Source: JAGXTF01 sp038317095
GTDB lineage: Bacteria > Bacteroidota > Bacteroidia > NS11-12g > UBA955
Assembly (NCBI GenBank): GCA_038317095.1
Contig: JBBQBB010000081.1
Coordinates: forward strand, 1 to 11,948
Reading direction: 5' to 3'
Length of the DNA: 11,948 nucleotides
Below are positions 1-6,806 of the stretch, piece by piece. Position 1 is the stretch's first letter. Every line of letters starts with the position of its first letter. A program made the translations under genes and the position numbers. A model generated the notes under the pieces. It was not told where the DNA came from and did no database searches. It was given only the letters and a program-made list of their open reading frames with translations.

Positions 1-196
1 CAGTTTGGTCTTCCAAACCGCGCCACTGCTGGTGGGTAATTGCATTTAAACAAAAACTACCTGAGGCACCGGCATACGCTGGATTTAATAAAACCTTATT
101 AAATGTAAAGTGTGTGTAATAAGGATCTTGCTGGGCAAATATTGCTGCTGGTGTAACAAATGCGGCAATTATGGCCAATCGTAAAACTCTCTTCAT
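1..196 (-). CDS. PorP/SprF family type IX secretion membrane protein, N-terminal part only
   Basis: The gene is cut by the left window edge; 65 codons are visible from the ATG at 194-196. It begins with a signal peptide (MKRVLRLAIIAAFVTPAA, ending near IFAQQ) and then the motif QQDPYYTHFTFNKVLLNPAYAG, split here as QQDPYYTHF and NPAYAG, which marks the PorP/SprF family. These are outer-membrane beta-barrel proteins that work with the type IX secretion system, often dedicated to one secreted adhesin. From the AQQ onward, 30 of 45 residues match the neighbouring paralogue at 352-1476 in my hand alignment, so the two are tandem duplicates. They lie in the same direction with 155 bp between them, and this gene is downstream. 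Family assignment is secure; the substrate cannot be inferred. Confidence 0.85.
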   Translation of the reverse strand, partial: MKRVLRLAIIAAFVTPAAIFAQQDPYYTHFTFNKVLLNPAYAGASGSFCLNAITHQQWRGLEDQT

Positions 197-351
197 ATTT
201 CCGGCTAACTTCTCTGTTAAACGACAAAAATGGTGATTCCTTTTGGATTGAACAAATTTTTTATTCATCAATTGTGTATTATTTGTATTTTTAAAACTGA
301 AATAGTGATACGAAGTGCTATTTTGCTGTGTTTTTGGAAAAAATAAATTTC

Positions 352-1476
352 TCAATCTGAAAACCAAAACTTACGAAAACGGACATATCGGTGGTTGCTA
401 ATTTCCCGTGGATGGTCAATTACAATTGGCTTATTTAGGAAATGGTAGCAGTAATTGACTTGCAATTCTTGGGTATTTCGGCTGCTTAACCTCAAAGTTT
501 GAACCGTAAAATCGTAGGACATGCCTATTCTGATAGCGTGATTCGGCATTTTTTTAAGTTTTAGGGCTTCGATGGGATAAAATCCCAGCATAATGTAAAC
601 TGCATCTGCCCCTAAATATTGGGCACGAATGCCAGCTCCGGTGGATAATTTACTTTGGTAAGTGATTAAGCCTTGGATTTCAGTTTGTGGCTTCACCCAA
701 CCATGTTCGTTGTGCACCGTCCTTATCATCACGTTCGGCTCTAAGGTAAAATTGGGGTTTCGAAAAAGTTGGGTAATTCGCCAACCCGCAGTGGCATAGA
801 GATGTCGTGCAGATTGAATGTATACGGATCCACTTAGCGTTAGGTAATCAAATTCTACTTGATTGATGGATGTAAGACTTATGCCAGCTTTTAAATTGTA
901 AAATTGGGGCAAACTCAAAACCAGTCCACTTCCTATCATCCATTTTGAGCTGGAAGGATTACCTCCAATTGGCAAAAGCGGATCACCCAGTTGCATGGCG
1001 CGCAAGGCAGCCGTATTCCACCGTTTCGTTTGGTTTGTAAAGTCTGCACCTAGGCGCAAAACACCCTCCTTCCCTATTCTAATAGCTCCAGCAAATCCGA
1101 ATTTGTACATTGTATTATTTTCATAGGCAATAATGTCTGAGATTGTGGCAAAGTAGAATCCTCCTAAATCTCTGTTTCCATCAAATGCAAAGGGTGCAGA
1201 AATGGAAAATGCATTGGTTTTGGGTCCAATCCCCACAGGTACATTGGGGGCAACTGCTAAGCCACTTTCGGTTCTAAAAAGACCCGTCTGATCGGGCAAT
1301 TGTAGCCATTGCTTGTGATTTATCGTATTTATGCAGATGCCACCTGAACTGCCAGCATAGGCCGGATTGAAGATCACTTTATTGAATGCAAAGTGGGTAA
1401 AATACGGTTCTTGCTGGGCGGAAATAAAAATAAAATTACCAACGAAGAATGCGCTGAGAAAGGCTATTTTCAACAT
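352..1476 (-). CDS. PorP/SprF family type IX secretion system membrane protein
   Basis: A complete 374-residue protein, normal for the PorP/SprF family, whose members are about 300-370 residues. The N-terminus is a signal peptide (about residues 1-20, cleaved before QQEPYFTHF), followed by the family signature FNKVIFNPAYAGSSGG. The rest is a run of alternating hydrophobic and polar segments with repeated aromatic residues, as expected for an outer-membrane beta-barrel, ending in YDFTVQTLRL and a YCYHFLN strand, then about 25 basic residues. Family members act in type IX secretion and gliding, usually each beside the protein it helps to export or anchor. Here the only visible partner is a second paralogue downstream (1-196). 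It is divergent from the response regulator at 1646, with 169 bp between them. Function beyond the family is inference. Confidence 0.88.
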   Translation of the reverse strand: MLKIAFLSAFFVGNFIFISAQQEPYFTHFAFNKVIFNPAYAGSSGGICINTINHKQWLQLPDQTGLFRTESGLAVAPNVPVGIGPKTNAFSISAPFAFDGNRDLGGFYFATISDIIAYENNTMYKFGFAGAIRIGKEGVLRLGADFTNQTKRWNTAALRAMQLGDPLLPIGGNPSSSKWMIGSGLVLSLPQFYNLKAGISLTSINQVEFDYLTLSGSVYIQSARHLYATAGWRITQLFRNPNFTLEPNVMIRTVHNEHGWVKPQTEIQGLITYQSKLSTGAGIRAQYLGADAVYIMLGFYPIEALKLKKMPNHAIRIGMSYDFTVQTLRLSSRNTQELQVNYCYHFLNKPIVIDHPREISNHRYVRFRKFWFSD

Positions 1477-1524
1477 AATTGCAGTTTAATTAACTCTATA
1501 ACGCAATTGGATGAAAATGTTTCG

Positions 1525-1536
1525 TGTATGCATACA
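1525..1536. promoter_or_regulatory. 12-bp perfect palindrome between divergent genes
   Basis: TGTATGCATACA reads the same on both strands. It sits between the divergent PorP/SprF gene and the response regulator gene, where an operator could act on either. No protein is known to bind it; the site is seen, the role is a guess. Confidence 0.3.
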
Positions 1537-1580
1537 AATAAATAGTATTGCATTCCTTATGTGCACAAGTCGAGGATAAG

Positions 1581-1615
1581 TGGACAGTTTTACATGTTGA
1601 TTGTCCAATTTTTTT
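1581..1615 (+). promoter_or_regulatory. Hairpin with T-tract upstream of the response regulator
   Basis: TGGACA at 1581-1586 pairs with TGTCCA at 1602-1607, leaving a 15-nt loop, and is followed by seven T at 1609-1615. On the plus strand this has the form of a weak intrinsic terminator 30 bp before the ATG of the response regulator. It could attenuate a transcript entering from the left, or be chance in AT-rich DNA; the stem is only six pairs. Confidence 0.3.
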
Positions 1616-1645
1616 ATCATAATGTTGTAAACTAATTTATACACT

Positions 1646-3001
1646 ATGCCCGAAATACTTGTTGTAGATGATGAAGCCGCAATCAGAGATACCCTGAAGG
1701 AAATTCTTGAATACGAAAAATATACAGTTACCTTGGCTGAAGACGGCCTGCGTGCGTTGCAATTAATTCAAAAAAACGAATACGATGCTGTATTGTGTGA
1801 TGTAAAAATGCCAGGAATCGATGGTATGGACTTATTAGATCGGGTGCAAGCCATATCTCCTGATGTGCCATTTATTATGATATCTGGCCACGGCACTGTG
1901 GAAATGGCGATAGAAAGCACCAAAAAAGGAGCTTATGATTTTATTACAAAACCACCCGATTTAAACCGATTGCTGATAACAATACGCAATGCAGTAGACC
2001 GCAACAATTTGGTGGCTGAAACAAAGGTATTGAAACGGAAAGTAGCCAAGACCTTTGACATAATAGGAGAAACACCTGCCATAGAAAAAATAAAGGATAC
2101 GATAGAAAAAGTGGCACCTACCGAAGCACGTGTGCTTATTACAGGAGAAAATGGCACAGGAAAAGAGCTTGTGGCACGCTGGATACATGAAAAAAGTGCT
2201 AGGGCTGGAATGCCTTTGGTAGAAGTAAATTGCGCAAGTATTCCTATTGAATTAATTGAAAGTGAATTGTTTGGCCATGAAAAAGGGAGTTTTACCTCAG
2301 CTATAAAGCAGAGAATTGGCAAATTTGAGCAAGCCCATGGTGGTACTTTGTTTTTGGACGAGATTGGCGACATGAGTCTTACCGCGCAAGCCAAAGTTTT
2401 ACGGGCAATACAAGAAGGTAAAATATCTAGGGTGGGTGGCGAAAAAGAAATTAAAGTAGATGTGCGGATTGTGGCCGCAACGAACAAAGATTTACTTACA
2501 GAAATAGACAAAGGAAATTTTAGAATGGATTTGTATCACCGCCTTTCGGTAATTTTGATCCATGTGCCCACACTGAATGAACGGTCTGGGGATATTCCCA
2601 TGATAGCCGATAGCTTTTTGGTGGATGCTTGCGCCGAAAATAGCATTCCACTTAAAAAATTCTCAGCAGATGGATACGAAGCCATCAAAGAAGTAAATTG
2701 GACTGGAAATATTAGAGAACTGCGCAACGTGATTGAAAGGTTGGTAATTCTTTGTGGAGATGTGATCACCGGTGAAGATGTTTACATATACAGCAATCCG
2801 GCGCAGCGAGGTTCTGACCCTTTTGGTGTGGTAGATAAATACAAAACCATGCAAGATTTTAGAGATTGGGCGGAAAAAGTGTTTATTGAACGCAAGTTAA
2901 TGCAAAATGGTTGGAATGTGGCCAAGACGGCTCAAGAAATTGATATCCAACGTAGCCATTTGTACAACAAAATTGAGAAATACAGTTTGAAGCGCCTCTA
3001 A
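1646..3001 (+). CDS. Sigma-54-dependent response regulator, NtrC family
   Basis: A full-length three-domain activator of 451 residues. The receiver domain (about 1-120) has the acidic pair D8/D9, phospho-acceptor D52 (CDVKMPG), S80 and K102. The AAA+ domain (about 140-370) has Walker A GENGTGKE at 167-174, Walker B GGTLFLDE at 232-239, arginines R293 and R299 in FRMDLYHRL, and the sensor II segment WTGNIRELRNVIERL. A Fis-type helix-turn-helix ends the protein (about 415-451). The sigma-54 contact loop reads GSFTSA (214-219) instead of the consensus GAFTGA; I recall similar forms in Bacteroidota, so it is probably functional. Phosphorylation should allow ATP-driven opening of sigma-54 promoters. 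No histidine kinase gene is nearby, so the partner and regulon are unknown. The stop overlaps the next start as TAATG. Confidence 0.93.
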   Translation: MPEILVVDDEAAIRDTLKEILEYEKYTVTLAEDGLRALQLIQKNEYDAVLCDVKMPGIDGMDLLDRVQAISPDVPFIMISGHGTVEMAIESTKKGAYDFITKPPDLNRLLITIRNAVDRNNLVAETKVLKRKVAKTFDIIGETPAIEKIKDTIEKVAPTEARVLITGENGTGKELVARWIHEKSARAGMPLVEVNCASIPIELIESELFGHEKGSFTSAIKQRIGKFEQAHGGTLFLDEIGDMSLTAQAKVLRAIQEGKISRVGGEKEIKVDVRIVAATNKDLLTEIDKGNFRMDLYHRLSVILIHVPTLNERSGDIPMIADSFLVDACAENSIPLKKFSADGYEAIKEVNWTGNIRELRNVIERLVILCGDVITGEDVYIYSNPAQRGSDPFGVVDKYKTMQDFRDWAEKVFIERKLMQNGWNVAKTAQEIDIQRSHLYNKIEKYSLKRL

Positions 3002-3963
3002 TGGCGGAAATTGGTAAAGATTTAGAAAAGGCCGCGGCACTTCTTAGGGAAGGAAAGTTAGTGGCTATACCCACAGAAACTGTGTATGGGTTGGCAGCGA
3101 ATGCCCTAAATCCAGAGGCAGTAACGCGGATATTTGAAGTTAAGGATAGACCCTATTTTGACCCCCTAATTGTGCACACCTATTCTTTTGAAGAGGCAAA
3201 AAAGTATGCTTCGTCGTTTCCGGATACAGCAAGGCGATTGGCGAAAGAATTTTGGCCTGGCCCGTTGACGTTGGTTTTACCCAAAAAAAATGAAATCCCG
3301 GATATCGTCACCGCTGGACAAAGCACCGTGGGATTGCGCGTTCCAAATCACGAATTGACCTTAAAATTACTTAGGGGATTGCCATTTCCGTTGGCAGCAC
3401 CAAGTGCAAATCCTTTTGGGTATGTGAGTCCTACGACCCCACAACATGTGAACGACCAACTGGGGGAAAAAATTGACTATATCCTTGATGGAGGCGATTG
3501 CGCCGTGGGAATTGAAAGTACGATCATATCCTTCGCCCATGGAAACAACGCAGAGGTATTGCGTTTGGGGGGACTAGAAATATTAAGAATTGCCAAAATC
3601 ACAGGTAGTTTGCGGGAAATTCTGCACCAAAACAGCGACCCTTCTGCACCGGGGCAGCTAGACCAACATTATGCCCCAGGGTGTGCGTTGGTTCCTGAGT
3701 CGGGGGAACCCATGCAATGGAAAAAATTTCTCGGTAAGAAAATATGTTGGTTGCGTTTTAAAGAATTGCAACCTGGAACCCCGGTAAATGACCAATTTGT
3801 GCTAGCACCCGATGGAAAAATGAGCACAGCGGCAACCCGACTTTTTAGTTTATTGCGCCAAATGGATACAGAAAATTACGAAATTGCCATCGTCGAAGCC
3901 ATACCAGATGAAGGTTTGGGAAGAGCTATCAACGATCGGTTAAAACGAGCTGGGGTGCGGTGA
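3001..3963 (+). CDS. sua5: L-threonylcarbamoyladenylate synthase, Sua5 type
   Basis: This enzyme makes threonylcarbamoyl-AMP from threonine, bicarbonate and ATP, the first step of the t6A37 modification of tRNAs that read ANN codons. At 320 residues it is the long Sua5 form. The YrdC catalytic domain (about 1-205) shows PTETVYGL (24-31), KDRP (48-51), GPLTLVLP, SANPFG (135-140) and GIESTI (170-175). The linker APGQLDQHYAP (216-226) leads to the C-terminal Sua5 domain (about 228-320). The ATG at 3001 shares one base with the stop of the response regulator (TAATG), which suggests translational coupling and co-transcription. Codons 230 to the stop are repeated 1,099 bp downstream as a separate fragment at 4787-5062. 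Confidence 0.94.
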   Translation: MAEIGKDLEKAAALLREGKLVAIPTETVYGLAANALNPEAVTRIFEVKDRPYFDPLIVHTYSFEEAKKYASSFPDTARRLAKEFWPGPLTLVLPKKNEIPDIVTAGQSTVGLRVPNHELTLKLLRGLPFPLAAPSANPFGYVSPTTPQHVNDQLGEKIDYILDGGDCAVGIESTIISFAHGNNAEVLRLGGLEILRIAKITGSLREILHQNSDPSAPGQLDQHYAPGCALVPESGEPMQWKKFLGKKICWLRFKELQPGTPVNDQFVLAPDGKMSTAATRLFSLLRQMDTENYEIAIVEAIPDEGLGRAINDRLKRAGVR

Positions 3964-4142
3964 GGATTGGATTCATACATACGTTTACTTAAAATTTGAT
4001 TCTATTTAGATCTATAATTTTTTAGGAATATTTTTCAAATTCTAAAGCCAAATAAGAATGAAATAGTTTCTTAAAAACCATTTCCCCTAAAATAATTATT
4101 TCAGCCCAATAATAGCATTCAAATATCCCATAAATAAAACAT

Positions 4143-4174
4143 AAAAGAGCAAGCAGAATTAAATCTGCTTGCTC
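4143..4174 (-). terminator. Intrinsic terminator of the lipoprotein gene, probably bidirectional
   Basis: An 11-bp perfect stem, GAGCAAGCAGA at 4147-4157 and TCTGCTTGCTC at 4164-4174, closes a 6-nt loop. Read on the minus strand it is followed by TTTT (4143-4146), 31 bp past the stop of the lipoprotein gene. Read on the plus strand it is followed by CTTTTAT, so it may also stop transcripts arriving from sua5. Confidence 0.88.
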
Positions 4175-4205
4175 CTTTTATAAAATAAATATTTAATACT
4201 AAAGG

Positions 4206-4640
4206 TTATAGGCCATCAAAATAATACACATGTGTATTGGCGCCTTCGGTATTTTTCAACCAAAGCTCTTTAGATGCTAATCTTTGAATATTGTAAATTA
4301 CAATGTCACCAGAAATGGTAATTTTTACATCCTCATCATCATTTTGAAAAGACCAAGTACCTTCTCTCGTTGATTTAGTTGGAAAGCCAAAGATTGTACC
4401 TTCAATGGTTTGCGTAAGAGTGCCATCATTTTTTACTTGATAAGTGTAGGTAGTGCCGTTCAGGTCTTGCACAGTTGCATTTTTTTCATATTTGCTAAGT
4501 GTCCATGTGTTGGTAAAACGATCTTTTCTGGTTTTTAAAGAAACAATAGGATCATCAGAACCTTTTTTACAAGCCGTAAATGCAAATAAGCAGGTTGTAG
4601 CAACTGTTAACGCTAAGAGAATTGAATTGAATTTTTTCAT
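4206..4640 (-). CDS. Small outer-membrane-type lipoprotein, lipocalin-like
   Basis: A 144-residue protein with a clear lipoprotein signal peptide: a charged start MKKFNS, a hydrophobic core, and the lipobox FTAC with lipidated C24. It continues CKKGSDDP, and the SDD just after the cysteine resembles the acidic surface-export signal described for Bacteroidota lipoproteins. The mature part is short and beta-rich, with a TNTWTLSKYEKN start and a GTWSFQNDDEDVKI strand. This layout of a leading Trp, repeated strands and an EGTW motif is typical of the lipocalin-like lipoproteins of this phylum, whose function is mostly unknown. It is a single gene with its own terminator, facing against sua5 and lying inside the sua5 direct repeat. 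The lipoprotein call is firm, the lipocalin-like fold is inference. Confidence 0.85.
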   Translation of the reverse strand: MKKFNSILLALTVATTCLFAFTACKKGSDDPIVSLKTRKDRFTNTWTLSKYEKNATVQDLNGTTYTYQVKNDGTLTQTIEGTIFGFPTKSTREGTWSFQNDDEDVKITISGDIVIYNIQRLASKELWLKNTEGANTHVYYFDGL

Positions 4641-4786
4641 TTTTTTTTTAAATTAGTACTGCAAATTTGGGCTTAATATGCAAATCCTTCATTACATAAT
4701 TAAATTTAAAAGGTATATAAATCACATAATCTTATTCCAATTTTGAACATAGATTTTGCTTTAAACCATATTTCACATCGTTCGAA

Positions 4787-5062
4787 TTGGCTCCTGAGTC
4801 AGGCAAACCCATGCAATGCAAAAAATTTCTCGGTAAGAAAATATGTTGGTTGCGTTTTAAAGAATTGCAAGAGGATGTACCTGTAAATGACCAATTTGTG
4901 TTAGCACCCGATGGCAAAATGAGCACCGCGGCTACCCGCCTTTTTTGTTTATTGCGCCAAATGGATAAAAAAAATTACGAAAGTGCCATCGTAGAAGCCA
5001 TACTCGATGAAGGATTGGGCCGGGCTATCAACGATTGGTTAAAAAGAGCTGGGGTGAGGTGA
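4787..5062 (+). pseudogene. sua5: Truncated second copy of the Sua5 C-terminal domain
   Basis: This open frame matches Sua5 residues 230-320 with 12 replacements in 91 residues and no frameshift or internal stop. The YrdC catalytic domain is absent, so it cannot make threonylcarbamoyl-AMP. The frame is open back to a stop at 4727-4729 but contains no ATG before 4811; TTG at 4787 is the first possible start and no ribosome binding site is visible. Changes include W to C, I to S, P to L and R to W, several of them drastic, which suggests relaxed constraint. Yet 14 of the 26 changed codons are synonymous, so much of the divergence built up while both sequences were under selection. I read it as a displaced 3' end rather than a working gene. 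Confidence 0.82.
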
Positions 5063-5140
5063 CAAAAAATGCCAAAAAAAGAAGTCCGACTATATGAAAT
5101 TATTTTTGCTTTTACTCATGCCTTTAGAAAGGTATTTAAA

Positions 5141-5551
5141 TTAAGCCATGTCAATTAAATTATTTTTTTCCTCATGTCTTTTTCTCACAGTTTCGCCAAT
5201 GGCTGTGGGTGTGCCATCGTCATCAATCCGCACAAACGTGATGGATGTGGTGCAGACTATGCTTTCTTCGCCACTGTAGACGCTGTATTTTCTTGCTTCT
5301 AAATTCATGGTTATAGATGTTGTTCCCAATTTGTTAACTTCCCCATAAATGCGCAGATGTTGTCCAGATTTTAAGGGCTTTTTAAAGACCAATTCACCCA
5401 CCCGAACGGTCACCATATTGGGGGTAAAACAATACTCGGTGGCAAAAGATGCGGCGGCTTCATCAAGCCATGCCATTAGCGTTCCTCCAAACAGGTTTCC
5501 GTGAATTCCGATATCACGTACCATCACTATTTTTTTATTCAACAATTTCAT
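5141..5551 (-). CDS. Acyl-CoA thioesterase, hotdog fold (YciA/BFIT type)
   Basis: A 136-residue single-hotdog protein that should hydrolyse acyl-CoA to free acid and CoA in the cytoplasm. The diagnostic stretch HGNLFGGTLMAWLDEAA (17-33) holds the conserved Asn19 and the Asp30/Glu31 pair at the start of the central helix. The strands VRVGELVFKKPLKSGQHL and TSITFVRID complete the fold. The ATG lies 17 nt inside the end of the homoserine dehydrogenase gene, so the two are co-transcribed and probably translationally coupled. The ATG at codon 10 is a possible alternative start that would remove the overlap. It is the last gene of the SAM riboswitch operon. What an acyl-CoA thioesterase does in a methionine operon is not obvious; the substrate is unknown. 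Confidence 0.88.
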   Translation of the reverse strand: MKLLNKKIVMVRDIGIHGNLFGGTLMAWLDEAAASFATEYCFTPNMVTVRVGELVFKKPLKSGQHLRIYGEVNKLGTTSITMNLEARKYSVYSGEESIVCTTSITFVRIDDDGTPTAIGETVRKRHEEKNNLIDMA

Positions 5552-6794
5552 ATTCTTTTTCTAATTTAATTTTTTTCGAGTTTACTAATTCTTTGGTTTT
5601 ATTAATTGTATCTATGAGAATGATAGATGTTTCAGCATACTGTCTAGAAACAATTTCCTTTAAATTTTTCAGTGAAACTATGCCAATAATATAGCCGGAA
5701 TCGTGATTGAGATAACATTCATTAATGGTTTCGAAATGTCGTTTAAAGTCTAAAGTGTATTCCAAATCATGCCGCAAAAATATTTTAAGAAACACTTCCG
5801 AATCTCTACTCAATTTTTCGGTTTCATTCAGTTTCTTATACTCATAGCGGTAATTGTAACTCAATGCCGAAATATCTGACAGAACCGCTGAAGCCGTAGG
5901 ATAAGCCCCAGCTCCTTTGCCAACAAAGAACTGCAAATCTGCAAAACTGGTTTTGGTAATTACACCGTTGTAAACATCGTCTACCGTATACAATTTGTTT
6001 TGGTTGTCAATAAATTTGGGCATAACAAAACAATTTATATTGCCATCTTCAGCCTTAAAAGCTTGCGCCACCAATTTGATTTTCAGATTTTTTTCACGGG
6101 CATAATTTAATTCTAATGGCCCAATATTGTCTATACCCAAATTAAAAATATCCGCTGGCTTAGCCACAATGCCAAATGCATGCGCAATTAAAATCAGCAA
6201 TTTGTATTTGGCATCAAATCCGCCTGTATCTAGTGTGGGATCGCTTTCTGCAAAACCCTTTTCTTGGGCTTCAATCAGCGCATCGGTGTAGGAAATATTT
6301 TCAACAAATGTTTTTGTGAGTATATAATTGGTAGAACCATTTACAATGCCTTCTATCGATTCTAGCAAATCATTGTCGTAATATTCTTCCAAATTTCGAA
6401 TGATGGGAATGCTAGCGCAACAAGCTGCTTCGTAAAGCAACGGAACATTAAATTGCTTTTGCAACACCAACAATTCTGCAAAATGTTCTGCAATCATTTT
6501 TTTATTTGCAGAGACGACCGCTTTGCCATTTCGCAGTGCAGTAGAAACAATTTCAAATGCAGCATCTGCATCATCAATCAATTCTACTACCACATTAATT
6601 TCCGGGTCGTTGAGTATTTCATTTTTATCAAAAGTAAAATGTGCTTCAGTTTCGGGTCGAATTTTATTTTTATTTTTGACACAAATGGTTTTAATTTTGG
6701 TTTTTAACGTAGGTGTTTTTTGCAATACTTCGTGTAAACCATTGCCAACACAACCAAATCCAAACAATCCAATATTTAATTTATTTCTTGACAT
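5535..6794 (-). CDS. hom: Homoserine dehydrogenase
   Basis: It reduces aspartate semialdehyde to homoserine with NAD(P)H, the branch point to threonine and methionine. The 419 residues start with a Rossmann fold carrying GFGCVG (12-17), followed by ANKKM (96-100), YEAACCASIPII (121-132) and NGSTNYILT (152-160). The catalytic block ESDPTLDTGGFDAKYKL holds E183, D189, D194 and K198, at the same spacing as E208, D214, D219 and K223 of the yeast enzyme. About 75 C-terminal residues after position 335 could be an ACT-like regulatory domain, but I cannot confirm this from sequence alone. There is no aspartokinase fusion. It lies 12 bp downstream of the cystathionine gamma-synthase-like gene and overlaps the thioesterase, so it belongs to the S-box operon. 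Confidence 0.94.
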   Translation of the reverse strand: MSRNKLNIGLFGFGCVGNGLHEVLQKTPTLKTKIKTICVKNKNKIRPETEAHFTFDKNEILNDPEINVVVELIDDADAAFEIVSTALRNGKAVVSANKKMIAEHFAELLVLQKQFNVPLLYEAACCASIPIIRNLEEYYDNDLLESIEGIVNGSTNYILTKTFVENISYTDALIEAQEKGFAESDPTLDTGGFDAKYKLLILIAHAFGIVAKPADIFNLGIDNIGPLELNYAREKNLKIKLVAQAFKAEDGNINCFVMPKFIDNQNKLYTVDDVYNGVITKTSFADLQFFVGKGAGAYPTASAVLSDISALSYNYRYEYKKLNETEKLSRDSEVFLKIFLRHDLEYTLDFKRHFETINECYLNHDSGYIIGIVSLKNLKEIVSRQYAETSIILIDTINKTKELVNSKKIKLEKEYEIVE

Positions 6795-6806
6795 AGTTTT
6801 AGTCTA

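Larger units (their letters stand above)
3688..5062 (+). repeat. sua5: 276-bp direct repeat pair of the sua5 3' end (3688-3963 and 4787-5062)
   Basis: The last 92 codons of sua5, including the stop, occur twice at a constant offset of 1,099 bp. By hand I count 32 mismatches in 276 positions (about 88% identity) and no gaps. Homology begins abruptly at codon 230, just after the HYAP linker, and ends at the stop; the flanks of the two copies do not match. The 823 bp between the copies carry the lipoprotein gene, its terminator and AT-rich spacer. Recombination between the copies would delete the lipoprotein gene and still leave an intact sua5. Confidence 0.9.

Noticed and set aside
1477..1645. 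Sigma-54 promoter (GG-N10-GC type) for the divergent genes
   Set aside because: I scanned both strands and found no match with proper spacing.
1933..2511. Long minus-strand open frame of 192 codons inside the response regulator gene
   Set aside because: It lies fully inside a gene with clear domains and motifs on the other strand; its translation shows no family motif and looks like the antisense shadow of the AAA+ domain.
5119..5135. CCTTTAGAAAGG palindrome between the sua5 fragment and the thioesterase gene as a terminator
   Set aside because: The loop would be only two bases and no T-run follows on either strand.
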